Assembly (NCBI RefSeq): GCF_040717445.1
Contig: NZ_JBFEFL010000001.1
Span: 310,001-374,000 of the forward strand
Direction: 5' to 3'
DNA length: 64,000 nucleotides
Source: Qipengyuania sp. JC766
GTDB taxonomy: Bacteria > Pseudomonadota > Alphaproteobacteria > Sphingomonadales > Sphingomonadaceae
Each line of letters opens with the position of its first letter. Position 1 is the stretch's first letter. The position numbers and the translations under genes were made by a program. Shown piece after piece: positions 9,769 through 19,034 of this stretch. The notes under the pieces were generated by a model, which did no database searches, was not told where the DNA came from, and saw nothing but the letters and a program-made list of their open reading frames with translations.

Positions 9769-10301
9769 TGAGCCGCATCGGCAAAAGGCCGGTCCCGGTC
9801 CCGCAGGGGGTCGAGGCCAAGATCGAAGGCGACACCCTGACGGTGAAGGGGCCCAAGGGCACCTTGACCATGGGGCTGAGCGACCAGATCGACTACAAGG
9901 TCGAGGACGAAGGCATATCGGTCAATCCTGCGAACGACACCAGGAAGGCTCGCGATTTCTGGGGCATGCAGCGCACGCTCGTGTCCAACCTGGTCGAAGG
10001 CGTGACGGAAGGCTTCACGCGGACGCTGGAGATTTCCGGTGTCGGCTACCGTGCTCAAGCGCAGGGCAGCAAGCTCAAGCTGCAGCTCGGCTACAGCCAT
10101 GACGTTGACCTCGATGTTCCGGAAGGGCTCGACGTCAAGACGCCCGACCAGACGACGATCATCGTGAGCGGGATCGACAAGCAGTCGGTCGGCCAGTTCG
10201 CCGCAGAAATCCGCCGCTGGCGCAAGCCCGAACCCTACAAGGGCAAGGGTATCAAGTACCAGGGCGAATATATCTTCCGCAAGGAAGGGAAGAAGAAGTA
10301 A
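9768..10301 (+). CDS. rplF: 50S ribosomal protein L6
   Basis: L6 (177 residues) lies near the sarcin-ricin loop. [41 protein letters not shown] and the C-terminal [19 protein letters not shown] identify it (short parts quoted). The start overlaps the rpsH stop; rplR begins 2 bases after its end. Confidence 0.97.
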   Translation: MSRIGKRPVPVPQGVEAKIEGDTLTVKGPKGTLTMGLSDQIDYKVEDEGISVNPANDTRKARDFWGMQRTLVSNLVEGVTEGFTRTLEISGVGYRAQAQGSKLKLQLGYSHDVDLDVPEGLDVKTPDQTTIIVSGIDKQSVGQFAAEIRRWRKPEPYKGKGIKYQGEYIFRKEGKKK

Positions 10302-10302
10302 G

Positions 10303-10647
10303 ATGGCAAAGCTTTCCCTCTTCGAACGCCGCCGCCGTCGGGTGCGCACCGCGCTCCGCAATCGTGCAGGTGGCAAGCCGCGTCTTTCGGTGCATCGCAC
10401 CGGCAAGCATATCTATGCGCAGATCATCGATGATGCTGCAGGCAAGACCGTGGCCGCCGCCAGCACGCTCGGCGAAAAGGGCAGCGGTGCGAATGTCGAC
10501 GCTGCCCAGAAGGTCGGCAAGGATATCGCAGCCGCTGCCAAGAAGGCCGGCGTCACCACTGTCGTGTTCGATCGCGGCGGGTTCCTTTTCCATGGCCGCG
10601 TCAAGGCGCTGGCCGAGGCCGCCCGCGAAGGCGGGCTGGAGTTCTGA
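10303..10647 (+). CDS. rplR: 50S ribosomal protein L18
   Basis: L18 (114 residues) binds 5S rRNA with L5. The basic start [25 protein letters not shown] (in part) and the end [27 protein letters not shown] (in part) are diagnostic. It sits tightly between rplF and rpsE (2-base gaps). Confidence 0.97.
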   Translation: MAKLSLFERRRRRVRTALRNRAGGKPRLSVHRTGKHIYAQIIDDAAGKTVAAASTLGEKGSGANVDAAQKVGKDIAAAAKKAGVTTVVFDRGGFLFHGRVKALAEAAREGGLEF

Positions 10648-10649
10648 TT

Positions 10650-11531
10650 ATGGCCGACGAGAACAAGACAGAAGAAAACCAGGCGCCGGAAACTCAGGCT
10701 GCGCCCGAGCAGGCTCCGGGCGTTCCCGAGACGCCTGAAGTCGCGAAGGCCAAGGCTGATTCCGGCGTGGCCGAGGCCGAAAGCGGTCCGACAACGCAGA
10801 AGGAAGAGCCGGCGATTGCCGACACGCCTTCCGAAGCTGCCGACAACCAGTCGCCTGCCCAGGGCGACGACGGTAATCCGCGCGACCGGCAGGACGCCCG
10901 CGGTGGTCGTGGCCGTGGCGGCAATGATCGTGGTGGCCGAGGCCGTGGCGGTGGTCGTGACAATCGTCGTGGCGGACGCCGCGAGGAAGAAGACGACGGC
11001 ATCATCGAGAAGCTGGTCCACATCAACCGCGTTTCCAAGACGGTGAAGGGCGGTAAGCGCTTCGGTTTCGCCGCGCTGGTCGTGGTCGGCGACGGATCGG
11101 GCCGGGTCGGTTTCGGCAAGGGCAAGGCCCGCGAAGTGCCGGAAGCGATCAATAAGGCAACTGCTGCCGCCCGCAAGAAGATGATCCGCGTGGCGCTCAA
11201 GGAAGGCCGCACGCTTCACCATGACGGCCGTGGCCGTTTCGGTGCCGGCAAGGTGACCATCCGCACGGCTCCCCCGGGAACCGGTATCATCGCCGGTGGT
11301 CCGATGCGCGCCGTGTTCGAGAGCCTGGGCGTCGCCGACGTCGTGACGAAGTCGGTCGGTACGTCCAACCCGTACAACATGATCCGCGCCACGTTCGAGG
11401 CACTGCAGGACCAGACTTCGCCGAAGTCGGTTGCACAGCGTCGCGGCAAGAAGGTCGCCGACCTTCTCGGTCGCAGTGGCAAGGTCAGCGAGGCCGAGGC
11501 GGAAGCCGACGCTGCAGCTGTCGTGGAGTAA
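10650..11531 (+). CDS. rpsE: 30S ribosomal protein S5 with long RGG-type N-terminal extension
   Basis: The S5 core (about residues 117-280, with [17 protein letters not shown] and [21 protein letters not shown]) is normal and contributes to decoding fidelity. Ahead of it lies an extension of about 115 residues: an acidic Ala/Pro/Glu stretch (1-75) and then an Arg-Gly repeat box at about 80-111 ([14 protein letters not shown]). E. coli S5 is 167 residues; this one is 293. ATG 10650 fits the 2-base gap after rplR and the frame is continuous, so the extension looks real rather than a miscalled start. Confidence 0.95.
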   Translation: MADENKTEENQAPETQAAPEQAPGVPETPEVAKAKADSGVAEAESGPTTQKEEPAIADTPSEAADNQSPAQGDDGNPRDRQDARGGRGRGGNDRGGRGRGGGRDNRRGGRREEEDDGIIEKLVHINRVSKTVKGGKRFGFAALVVVGDGSGRVGFGKGKAREVPEAINKATAAARKKMIRVALKEGRTLHHDGRGRFGAGKVTIRTAPPGTGIIAGGPMRAVFESLGVADVVTKSVGTSNPYNMIRATFEALQDQTSPKSVAQRRGKKVADLLGRSGKVSEAEAEADAAAVVE

Positions 11532-11536
11532 GACTG

Positions 11537-11716
11537 ATGGCGAAGATCAAGATCAAGCAGATCGGAAGCCCGATCCGCCGGCCGGAAAGCCAGCGCAAGA
11601 TCCTCATCGGCCTGGGCCTCAACAAGATGCACCGGGTCGTGGAACTCGAGGACACTCCCGAAGTGCGCGGAGCGATCAAGAAGCTCCCACACATGGTGGA
11701 AGTGGTCGAAGACTAG
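11537..11716 (+). CDS. rpmD: 50S ribosomal protein L30
   Basis: This 59-residue gene runs from ATG 11537 to TAG 11714-11716. It reads [19 protein letters not shown], then [19 protein letters not shown], the L30 pattern. It begins 5 bases after rpsE. A clear terminator-like hairpin stands 14 bases after its stop, before rplO. Confidence 0.96.
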   Translation: MAKIKIKQIGSPIRRPESQRKILIGLGLNKMHRVVELEDTPEVRGAIKKLPHMVEVVED

Positions 11717-11730
11717 AACACACAATCAGG

Positions 11731-11757
11731 ACCTCCCCTTCACCGGGGAGGTTTTTC
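11731..11757 (+). terminator. Intrinsic terminator-like hairpin between rpmD and rplO
   Basis: ACCTCCCC (11731-11738) pairs perfectly with GGGGAGGT (11745-11752) around a 6-base loop and runs into TTTTT ending at 11756. By form it is an intrinsic terminator, yet rplO, secY and adk follow with no obvious strong promoter in the 36 bases left. It probably lowers rather than stops transcription. Confidence 0.7.
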
Positions 11758-11792
11758 TTCCAGCGCGAACAAAGCGAAAGCGAGTGCAGACT

Positions 11793-12302
11793 ATGAAACT
11801 CAACGACATCAAGGACAATGAAGGCGCCCGCAAGGGACGCATGCGCGTCGGCCGTGGCATCGGTTCGGGCAAGGGCGTTACCGGCGGTCGTGGCCAGAAG
11901 GGTCAGAAGAGCCGCGAAGGTGTGTCCATCAAGGGCTTTGAAGGCGGCCAGATGCCGCTGCACATGCGGCTTCCGAAGCGAGGCTTCAACAATCCGTTCG
12001 GCAAGGACTATGCCGAGGTGAACGTGGGCATGGTCCAGAAGTTCATCGACGCGGGCAAGCTCGATGCCAAGAAGGACATCGACCACGCCACGCTCAAGGC
12101 TGCGGGCCTGGCCCGTGGCGGCAAGGACGGCGTCCGTCTGCTCGCCAAGGGCGAACTGAAGGCCAAGGCCAAGTTCATCGTGTCGGGTGCCTCGAAGGGC
12201 GCGATCGACGCGGTCGAAAAGGCCGGCGGTTCGGTGGATGTCCTGCCGAAGAAGCCGACTCTCGCCAAGGGCGAGAAGATGGCCAAGAAGGCCGACAGGT
12301 AG
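11793..12302 (+). CDS. rplO: 50S ribosomal protein L15
   Basis: L15 (169 residues) is a late 50S assembly protein. [22 protein letters not shown] and the Gly-rich [19 protein letters not shown] stretch identify it (in part). ATG 11793 is chosen over an in-frame GTG three codons earlier because the family begins MKLN. The next gene is secY, as in most bacteria. Confidence 0.97.
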   Translation: MKLNDIKDNEGARKGRMRVGRGIGSGKGVTGGRGQKGQKSREGVSIKGFEGGQMPLHMRLPKRGFNNPFGKDYAEVNVGMVQKFIDAGKLDAKKDIDHATLKAAGLARGGKDGVRLLAKGELKAKAKFIVSGASKGAIDAVEKAGGSVDVLPKKPTLAKGEKMAKKADR

Positions 12303-12306
12303 GAAA

Positions 12307-12343
12307 AAGCGGGGGCAGGGGTTCGACATCCTTGCCCCCGCTT
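12307..12343 (+). repeat. Long stem-loop between rplO and secY
   Basis: AAGCGGGGGCAGGG (12307-12320) pairs with CCTTGCCCCCGCTT (12330-12343) with one G-T pair. On the + strand no T-run follows. On the - strand the same stem is followed by TTTTT, so as a terminator it would act only on antisense transcripts; on the + strand it may stabilise mRNA ends. Confidence 0.5.
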
Positions 12344-12403
12344 CCTATGTAGCTCGCCACACGCCGGGAGGGGCCGGCGCCCACTAGGGATCGAGTTTTC
12401 GCA

Positions 12404-13765
12404 ATGGCATCACGCGCCGACAATTTCGCAAGCAATCTCAGCTTCGCCAATTTCTCCAAGGCAACCGAACTCCGCCAGCGCATCTGGTTTACCGTCGGTG
12501 CCCTGATCGTGTTCCGGTTCCTGAGCTTCGTGCCGCTGCCGGGTATCAACCCGCGCGCGCTGCAGAGCCTCACGGATCAGCCGCTGGGCGTACTGGACCT
12601 GTTCAACACCTTCACCGGCGGCAGCCTGGAGCGCATGAGCATCATCGCGCTCGGCCTTATGCCGTACATTACCGCGTCCATCGTGGTTCAGATGGCAGCC
12701 GCACTTCATCCTTCGCTGATGGCGTTGAAGAAGGAAGGCGCGACGGGGCGCCAGAAGCTGAACCAGTACACCCGTTACGGCACGGTCTTCCTGTGCGCGT
12801 TGCAGGGCTGGTTCCTGGCTGCCGGTCTGGAAAGTTTTGCCGCGTCGAACGGACTGCAGGCCGTGGTCAATCCCGGTTACATGTTCCGGGTTGGAGCGGT
12901 CATCAGCCTGATCGGCGGAACCATGTTCCTCCTCTGGCTTGGCGAACAGATCACCAGCCGGGGCATCGGCAACGGGATTTCGCTGATCATCATGGCGGGT
13001 ATCGTGGCCCAGTTCCCGAGCTTCGCGACCAACCTGTTTGAAGGTGGACGGACCGGCGACATTGGTGGTGCGACCATTGCGACCTTCCTCGCCATGATCG
13101 TCATCCTGATCCTGTTCATCTGCTTCATGGAGCGGGCGCAGCGTCGCCTGCTCATCCAGTATCCGAAGCGGGCGACCCAGCGCGGGATGATGCAGGCCGA
13201 CCGTTCGCACCTGCCGCTCAAGCTCAACACCGCCGGCGTCATCCCGCCCATTTTCGCCAGTTCGCTGCTCCTGCTGCCGCTGACGATCACGCAGTTCGCG
13301 GGGAACACGATCGACCAGGGCTCGACCTTCGGGGAGACGATCCAGACCGTGATCCAGTATCTCGGCCAGGGTCAGCCGCTCTATCTCGCGCTGTATGCCC
13401 TGGGCATCATTTTCTTCACGTTCTTCTACACCGCGGTCGTCTTCAATCCCGAGGAGACGGCGGACAATCTGAAGAAGAACGGCGGCTTCATTCCTGGCAT
13501 CCGTCCGGGCAAGCGGACCGCGGAGTATCTGGACTACGTCCTCACGCGCATCACCGTGGTAGGCGCGATCTATCTGACGCTGGTCTGCGTCGTGCCGGAA
13601 TACATGATCGGCCAGATGGGTATTCCGATCTTCCTCGGCGGTACCAGCCTGCTGATCGTCGTGAACGTGACTGTGGATACTATCAGCCAGATCCAGTCGC
13701 ACCTGCTGGCCCACCAGTACGGCGACCTGATCAAGAAGGCCAAGCTCAAGGGTCGGCTGCGCTAG
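12404..13765 (+). CDS. secY: Protein translocase subunit SecY
   Basis: This 453-residue, ten-span membrane protein is the channel of the Sec translocon. The early FVPLPGIN segment, LGLMPYITASIVVQ and the cytoplasmic loop ERAQRRLLIQYPKRA near residue 245 are conserved; the C-terminus ends with the KKAKLKGRLR-type tail. ATG 12404 lies about 100 bases after rplO, past a stem-loop. adk follows 60 bases on. Confidence 0.98.
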   Translation: MASRADNFASNLSFANFSKATELRQRIWFTVGALIVFRFLSFVPLPGINPRALQSLTDQPLGVLDLFNTFTGGSLERMSIIALGLMPYITASIVVQMAAALHPSLMALKKEGATGRQKLNQYTRYGTVFLCALQGWFLAAGLESFAASNGLQAVVNPGYMFRVGAVISLIGGTMFLLWLGEQITSRGIGNGISLIIMAGIVAQFPSFATNLFEGGRTGDIGGATIATFLAMIVILILFICFMERAQRRLLIQYPKRATQRGMMQADRSHLPLKLNTAGVIPPIFASSLLLLPLTITQFAGNTIDQGSTFGETIQTVIQYLGQGQPLYLALYALGIIFFTFFYTAVVFNPEETADNLKKNGGFIPGIRPGKRTAEYLDYVLTRITVVGAIYLTLVCVVPEYMIGQMGIPIFLGGTSLLIVVNVTVDTISQIQSHLLAHQYGDLIKKAKLKGRLR

Positions 13766-13825
13766 GGCAGCCGACGGTCACGGTCGGGTTGAACCGATCT
13801 CCCTGCGCTGTAGAGGGTTAGCGCG

Positions 13826-14473
13826 ATGAACGTCATTCTTCTCGGACCCCCAGGGGCAGGCAAAGGCACGCAGGCGCATCTCCTGATGGAGCATCACGGC
13901 ATGCGCCAGCTTTCCACCGGCGACATGCTGCGCAAGGCAGTGAAGAACCGGACCGAGGTCGGCCTGCAGGCAAAGGCGATCATGGACCGCGGCGATCTCG
14001 TCTCGGACGAAATCGTCTCGGCCCTGATCGATAACGAGCTGGCCGAGATGCCGGCCGATATGGGCGCCATCTTCGATGGATATCCCCGCACCGAGGCTCA
14101 GGCGCGCGACCTCGACGAGATCCTTTCCCGGCACGACCGCAAGCTCGACCATGTGATCGAGCTCGAAGTCGACGAAGATGCGCTGGTCGACCGCATAACC
14201 GGCCGCTTCACATGCGCCGAGTGCGGCGAGGGCTACCACGATCGGCACAAGCAACCGGAACGCGAAGGCGTTTGCGACAAGTGCGGATCGACCGAATTCA
14301 AGCGGCGTCCCGATGACACCGAGGAAACCGTGCGCAAACGAATGGCGGTCTATCGCGCCGAGACCGCACCGATCCTGCCCCACTACGAGCGCAAGGGCAT
14401 CGTGACCCGGATCGACGGAATGGGAACGATGGACGGAGTGAGCCGGGCCATCGAAGGCGTCATCGCCTCCTGA
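13826..14473 (+). CDS. adk: Adenylate kinase, zinc-LID type
   Basis: It interconverts ATP + AMP and 2 ADP. The P-loop GPPGAGKGTQA lies at residues 7-17 and FDGYPRT near residue 83. The LID domain has four cysteines (130, 133, 150, 153), the zinc-binding form of the long adenylate kinases. The 215-residue length is normal. It ends the spc block, next to secY as usual. Confidence 0.97.
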   Translation: MNVILLGPPGAGKGTQAHLLMEHHGMRQLSTGDMLRKAVKNRTEVGLQAKAIMDRGDLVSDEIVSALIDNELAEMPADMGAIFDGYPRTEAQARDLDEILSRHDRKLDHVIELEVDEDALVDRITGRFTCAECGEGYHDRHKQPEREGVCDKCGSTEFKRRPDDTEETVRKRMAVYRAETAPILPHYERKGIVTRIDGMGTMDGVSRAIEGVIAS

Positions 14474-14535
14474 CCGCCGAACCTTTCCTTTGGCGTACCT
14501 GCATGAAATAAGGGGCGGCAAAGGAGATCCATTCC

Positions 14536-15225
14536 ATGAGATACGCTTTTGCCGGTTTGGCGAGCCTTGCCGCAGTCCTGATTACAACCTCCGCCCAGGC
14601 CGAGGTTACGGCCCAGTCGGGCGAGGGTTTCGTCAGCCGAAATGTCGCCACCGTGCCTGCCGACGCCCGCCAGGTCTGGCTGAAGCTCATCGCTCCTGGC
14701 GAATGGTGGAACCAGGGGCACACCTTCAGCGGGGATTCCGCCAACCTGACGCTCACGCCGCAGGGCGGGGGGTGTTTCTGCGAGACGCTGCCTGAACCGG
14801 AAGAGGAAGATCGTGCACGGCCCGGCCTGGCGGGAAGCGTGCAGCACATGCGCGTCATCTACGCGGAGCCGGACAAGGCGCTCAGGATGCGTGGCGGGCT
14901 CGGCCCGTTGCAGAGCGAGCCGATCGACGGCGTTCTGACGATCACCCTACTGGAGAACCGGAACCGTACGGGCACGCAGGTCCTGTTCGAATACGTGGTG
15001 GGCGGCTTCATGCGCTTCGAGACGGAGGAAATCGCGAAGGCGGTCGATGCCGTGATGGCGCAGCAATTGCAGGGTCTCGCCGTTTCGCTCGGCGCGAAGC
15101 CACCGGCGGCAAGTACGCGCACGCGGCCCGCAGCCGAAAGCGAGACAGCCGAACCCGCGGATGAAGCCGACGAACCGGAAACGGACAGCGAGTCCGTGGA
15201 AGACGCCTTCGGCGATCTGGAATAG
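14536..15225 (+). CDS. Secreted SRPBCC-like protein
   Basis: The protein has 229 residues. Residues 1-22 form a signal peptide (MRYAFAGLASLAAV, cleavage near SAQA-EV). The middle part, with ADARQVWLKLIAPGEWWN, FSGDSANLTL and VLFEYVVGGFMRFETEEIAKAVDAV, resembles the START/polyketide cyclase (SRPBCC) ligand-binding fold. Residues about 190-229 are an acidic low-complexity tail. GGAGA upstream of ATG 14536 is the ribosome binding site. The ligand is unknown. It sits between adk and gdhA on the same strand. Confidence 0.7.
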   Translation: MRYAFAGLASLAAVLITTSAQAEVTAQSGEGFVSRNVATVPADARQVWLKLIAPGEWWNQGHTFSGDSANLTLTPQGGGCFCETLPEPEEEDRARPGLAGSVQHMRVIYAEPDKALRMRGGLGPLQSEPIDGVLTITLLENRNRTGTQVLFEYVVGGFMRFETEEIAKAVDAVMAQQLQGLAVSLGAKPPAASTRTRPAAESETAEPADEADEPETDSESVEDAFGDLE

Positions 15226-15295
15226 ACACGGAACGGGGCCGTTGTCTTCCCGTTGATTGTCGCATTCCCGACAGATCAGCGAAAGAGAGCCATCT

Positions 15296-16651
15296 ATGGC
15301 CGTAGCCGACCACGTGAACTTCCATACCTTCATGGAAGGTGTGAAGAAGCGCAATCCCGGGCAGGAGGAGTTCATTCAGGCAGTCCGCGAGGTATCGCAG
15401 GACATCTTCGCCTTCATCGAGGACAAGCGCGAATATCACGAGGCGCAGATCCTGCGCCGCATGGCCGAACCGGACAGAGTCATCAGTTTCCGTGTTTGCT
15501 GGGAAGACGACGATCACAACATCCGGGTCCAGCGCGGATGGCGGGTCCAGAACAACAATGCGATAGGCCCTTACAAGGGCGGGCTTCGCTTCGATCCCGG
15601 CGTGACCGAGAGCGTACTCAAGTTCCTCGCCTTCGAGCAGACCTTCAAGAACTCGCTGACCGGACTGCCGCTGGGCGGTGGCAAGGGCGGGGCGAACTTC
15701 AATCCGAAAGGAAAGAGCGATGCTGAAGTCATGCGCTTCTGCCAGAGCTTCATGACGGAACTCTACCGGCACATTGGTCCGGAAACGGACGTGCCCGCCG
15801 GCGATATCGGGGTCGGGAACCGGGAAATCGGCTTCCTGTTCGGTCAGTACAAGCGGATCGTGAACAGGTGGGAAGGGGCCATAACCGGCAAAGCCCAGGA
15901 GTTCGGCGGTTCCGTGATGCGTCCCGAAGCGACCGGCTACGGCGCGGTTTACTTCCTGTGCAACATGTATGCGCACCGCGATGACAGCATCGAAGGCAAG
16001 ACCGCCATCATCTCTGGCTCCGGCAACGTGGCGCTGCACGCGGCGGAGAAATTCACCGAGCTTGGCGGCAAGGTGCTGAGCCTCTCCGACTCCGACGGGG
16101 CGATCCATGACCCGGACGGCATCGACGCGGAGAAGCTGAACTGGCTCAAAGCGCTCAAGTTCGAGAGGCGCGGCCGGATCAGCGAATATGCGGAGAAGTT
16201 CTCCGGGACGGAATATCGCGACGGCGGCGAGCCCTGGGATATCGAGGCGGACTGCGCCCTGCCGTGCGCGACGCAGAACGAGATCGGTAAGGAGGAAGCG
16301 AAGAAGCTGGTCGACAATGGCGTGAAAGCGGTTGTCGAAGGGGCTAACATGCCCAGCACTCTGGAAGCGGTCGAAGTCTTCCGCGATGCACGGCTGATGT
16401 ACGCACCCGGAAAAGCGGCGAATGCCGGCGGGGTCGCCGTATCGGGGCTCGAGATGAGCCAGAACTCGGAGCGGGTCAGCTGGAACCACGAGAAGCTGCA
16501 CGACATGCTGACCGAGCTGATGGCCGATATCCACACCAAGTGTGTCGAGTTCGGCGACGACGGCGGCGACTATGTCGACTACGTGAAGGGCGCCAATATC
16601 GCCGGGTTCAAGAAGGTCGCGGACGCCATGCTGGCATTCGGTGTCGTCTGA
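15296..16651 (+). CDS. gdhA: Glutamate dehydrogenase, hexameric NADP type
   Basis: It reversibly aminates 2-oxoglutarate to glutamate. Catalytic-domain motifs RVQNNNAIGPYKGGLRFDP (in part) and LTGLPLGGGKGGANFNP contain the substrate Lys residues. The Rossmann segment ISGSGNVALHAAEKFTELG lies near residue 240. ATG 15296 (451 residues, the usual length, with AGAGAG 10 bases before) is chosen over an in-frame ATG 13 codons upstream. The gene lies between adk and rpsM, inside the ribosomal run. Confidence 0.95.
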   Translation: MAVADHVNFHTFMEGVKKRNPGQEEFIQAVREVSQDIFAFIEDKREYHEAQILRRMAEPDRVISFRVCWEDDDHNIRVQRGWRVQNNNAIGPYKGGLRFDPGVTESVLKFLAFEQTFKNSLTGLPLGGGKGGANFNPKGKSDAEVMRFCQSFMTELYRHIGPETDVPAGDIGVGNREIGFLFGQYKRIVNRWEGAITGKAQEFGGSVMRPEATGYGAVYFLCNMYAHRDDSIEGKTAIISGSGNVALHAAEKFTELGGKVLSLSDSDGAIHDPDGIDAEKLNWLKALKFERRGRISEYAEKFSGTEYRDGGEPWDIEADCALPCATQNEIGKEEAKKLVDNGVKAVVEGANMPSTLEAVEVFRDARLMYAPGKAANAGGVAVSGLEMSQNSERVSWNHEKLHDMLTELMADIHTKCVEFGDDGGDYVDYVKGANIAGFKKVADAMLAFGVV

Positions 16652-16975
16652 GAAAGCGCCCGATCGACGGCGCGCGTCGAGCACGGTTTTGACAAGCGCG
16701 GGATGAACCGTGTATCCCTTGCGTATCGCAGCGAGCCGCCCATATGGGTGGCATCGCCGTTTCGCGCGCGCAGGTGGTTGACGCACGGGTCGAATCGCCG
16801 TAAGCGCGCCGTTCATTCGATACCGGTGGTCCAGTCCGGCAGGTGCTCTCAATATGATGTGCGCCGACCGGGCTTTTGCCGTTCTGGCCACGGCCACCGG
16901 ACGATTGAGCGTTGAGATAGGGGACGCAGCCCGGCTTCCGGGTTCGCCAATCCCCTGTGGAGCATGGAGAAGTAA
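16652..16975 (+). other. Gene-free 324 bases before rpsM
   Basis: No protein with recognisable features is seen; a 70-codon open frame at 16703-16915 has no ribosome binding site and unlikely composition. The stretch holds a promoter candidate at 16689-16717 and a leader of roughly 250 bases before the GTG start of rpsM. Confidence 0.5.
16689..16717 (+). promoter_or_regulatory. Putative promoter of the alpha operon
   Basis: A perfect TTGACA (16689-16694) is followed after 17 bases by GTATCC (16712-16717), or after 18 by TATCCC. It is 40 bases after gdhA and would drive rpsM-rpsK-rpoA-rplQ with a long leader. Confidence 0.5.
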
Positions 16976-17344
16976 GTGGCTCGTATTGCCGGGGTAAACC
17001 TCCCCACGAACAAGCGCGTGATCATCGCGCTGACCTACATTCACGGTATCGGCCGCACGACGGCCGTCCAGATCGCCGACAAGCTCGGCATCGATCATGC
17101 CCGCCGCGTGCAGGACCTGACCGATGGCGAGATCCTCCAGATCCGCGAGGCGATCGACAGCGGCCACCAGGTCGAAGGTGACCTCCGCCGCGAAACCGCG
17201 ATGAACATCAAGCGTCTGATGGACCTGCGTTCCTATCGCGGCCTGCGCCATCGTGCCGGTCTGCCGGTGCGTGGTCAGCGTACGCACACCAATGCCCGTA
17301 CCCGTAAGGGCAAGGCGAAGCCCATCGCGGGCAAGAAGAAGTAA
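16976..17344 (+). CDS. rpsM: 30S ribosomal protein S13
   Basis: S13 (122 residues) contacts P-site tRNA from the 30S head. It reads [25 protein letters not shown] at the start and [26 protein letters not shown] near the end (given in part). The start is GTG 16976, with GGAGAAG just before it; no ATG in frame fits the family length. Confidence 0.97.
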   Translation: MARIAGVNLPTNKRVIIALTYIHGIGRTTAVQIADKLGIDHARRVQDLTDGEILQIREAIDSGHQVEGDLRRETAMNIKRLMDLRSYRGLRHRAGLPVRGQRTHTNARTRKGKAKPIAGKKK

Positions 17345-17407
17345 GCGGCCGCCCGGCACAGCCGGGCAGGCAGCGACTTCCTTTCGAGACACGAGGAACC
17401 AGAGACA

Positions 17408-17797
17408 ATGGCACGCGAACCAGGCCGTATCAGGCGGCGCGACAAGAAGAACATCACCAGCGGTGTTGCGCACGTCAATGCCAGCTTCAACAACACGATG
17501 GTCACCATCACCGATGCCCAGGGCAATGCGATCAGCTGGTCCAGCGCCGGCATGATGGGCTTCAAGGGCAGCCGCAAGTCGACGCCCTACGCCGCCCAGG
17601 TGGCCGCTGACGATGCGGGCAAGAAGGCCGCCGAACACGGCGTCCGCACGCTGGAAGTCGAAATCAAGGGCCCGGGCTCGGGTCGTGAGAGCGCTCTTCG
17701 TGCGCTGCAGGCGGTGGGTTTCACCATCACCAGCATCCGCGACGTGACGCCCATCCCGCATAACGGCGTCCGTCCGTCGAAGCGTCGCCGGGTCTGA
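17408..17797 (+). CDS. rpsK: 30S ribosomal protein S11
   Basis: S11 (129 residues) is in the 30S platform near the E site. [23 protein letters not shown] (in part) and the C-terminal [18 protein letters not shown] are diagnostic. GAGGAACC precedes the ATG. Two stem-loops follow at its end. Confidence 0.98.
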   Translation: MAREPGRIRRRDKKNITSGVAHVNASFNNTMVTITDAQGNAISWSSAGMMGFKGSRKSTPYAAQVAADDAGKKAAEHGVRTLEVEIKGPGSGRESALRALQAVGFTITSIRDVTPIPHNGVRPSKRRRV

Positions 17798-17839
17798 CAC
17801 CCGGTTCTGGCGACCCGCCTCGGGTCGCCCGACCTTTTT
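17788..17839 (+). terminator. Double stem-loop with T-run between rpsK and rpoA
   Basis: CCGGGT/ACCCGG (17788-17804) overlaps the rpsK stop. GGCGACCCG (17809-17817) then pairs perfectly with CGGGTCGCC (17821-17829), and TTTTT follows at 17835-17839, 5 bases after the stem. It is terminator-like but imperfectly spaced, and may reduce read-through into rpoA. Confidence 0.5.
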
Positions 17840-17897
17840 CCCGGATCGGATCCAGCGCTCCCGGTCCCGCCCGCACCCAAAACCCCAGGGGAACTCC

Positions 17898-18953
17898 ATG
17901 GCCGTCAATACCAAGAACTGGCAGGAACTCATCAAACCGACCAACCTCGATCTGAAGGAAGGCACCGACAAGACCAGGAAGGTGACGTTCGTCGCCGAAC
18001 CGCTGGAGCGTGGTTTCGGTCTTACGCTGGGCAACGCCCTGCGTCGTGTCCTGCTCAGCTCGCTCCAAGGTGCGGCAATCACCTCGATCAAGATCGAGAA
18101 CGTCCTTCACGAATTCTCCAGCCTTGCCGGCGTGCGCGAGGATGTGACGGACATCGTTCTCAACGTGAAGCAGATCGCTCTCAAGATGGAGGGCGAAGGC
18201 CCCAAGCGGCTGCAGCTTTCGGCAACGGGTCCGGGCGAAGTCAAGGCCGGCGACATCGCCGTGTCGGGTGATATCGAGGTGATGAACAAGGACCTCGTCC
18301 TGTGTCATCTGGACGACGGCGCGACCCTGAACATGGAACTCACCGCGGACGTGGGCAAGGGTTACGTCCCGGCGGTGCAGAACCGTCCGGCCGACGCCCC
18401 GATCGGCCTCATTCCGGTCGACAGCCTGTATTCGCCGATCCGTCAGGTCAGCTACAAGGTCGAGAACGCCCGCGTCGGGCAGGAACTCGATTACGACAAG
18501 CTCAGCCTCACGATCGAGACCGACGGCACCGTAACGCCCGAGGATTCCGTTGCTTATGCCGCTCGCATCCTGCAGGACCAGCTCACGCTGTTCGTCCACT
18601 TCGAGGACGGCGTGCCGCAGGCGCCCAGCGCGATGATCGGTCAGGCCGCCGAGCCGCAGGAAAGCGACACCAACCAGCTCAACCGCTACCTTCTCAAGAA
18701 GGTGGACGAACTGGAACTGTCCGTCCGCAGCGCGAACTGCCTCAAGAACGACAACATCATCTACATCGGCGACCTGGTCCAGAAGACCGAAGCCGAGATG
18801 CTGCGTACGCCGAATTTCGGCCGCAAGTCGCTCAACGAGATCAAGGAAGTGCTCTCCAGCATGGGCCTTCGCCTTGGCATGGACATCCCCGGATGGCCGC
18901 CGGAGAACATCGAGGAAATGGCCAAGAAGCTCGAACAGGAACTGCTTGGCTGA
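17898..18953 (+). CDS. rpoA: RNA polymerase alpha subunit
   Basis: This 351-residue subunit dimerises to nucleate RNA polymerase. The N-terminal domain has [28 protein letters not shown] (in part). The C-terminal domain (from about residue 260) has [21 protein letters not shown] and [17 protein letters not shown], which bind UP elements and activators. It lies between rpsK and rplQ as in most bacteria. Confidence 0.98.
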   Translation: MAVNTKNWQELIKPTNLDLKEGTDKTRKVTFVAEPLERGFGLTLGNALRRVLLSSLQGAAITSIKIENVLHEFSSLAGVREDVTDIVLNVKQIALKMEGEGPKRLQLSATGPGEVKAGDIAVSGDIEVMNKDLVLCHLDDGATLNMELTADVGKGYVPAVQNRPADAPIGLIPVDSLYSPIRQVSYKVENARVGQELDYDKLSLTIETDGTVTPEDSVAYAARILQDQLTLFVHFEDGVPQAPSAMIGQAAEPQESDTNQLNRYLLKKVDELELSVRSANCLKNDNIIYIGDLVQKTEAEMLRTPNFGRKSLNEIKEVLSSMGLRLGMDIPGWPPENIEEMAKKLEQELLG

Positions 18954-18962
18954 ACGGGTCAT

Positions 18963-18986
18963 GGCGGCGCACCCGCAAGCGCCGCC
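18963..18986 (+). repeat. GC-rich stem-loop between rpoA and rplQ
   Basis: GGCGGCGC (18963-18970) pairs perfectly with GCGCCGCC (18979-18986) around an 8-base loop. No T-run follows, so it is not an intrinsic terminator; it may be an mRNA processing or stability element. Confidence 0.45.
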
Positions 18987-19034
18987 GGTACCGGGGTACC
19001 TCGTACGGCCCCCTTACGAACGAAGGAATGAAAT

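Noticed and set aside
12307-12343. tRNA-like fragment (GTTCGACATCC)
   Set aside because: It is the loop of a long stem-loop; no cloverleaf or acceptor stem can be formed.
16703-16915. Possible 70-codon gene before rpsM
   Set aside because: It starts inside the likely promoter -10 region and lacks a ribosome binding site and protein-like sequence.
15008-18091. A 1027-codon open frame on the - strand across gdhA, rpsM and rpsK
   Set aside because: It runs antisense to several well-identified genes and a promoter region; composition is His/Arg/Asp-rich without motifs.
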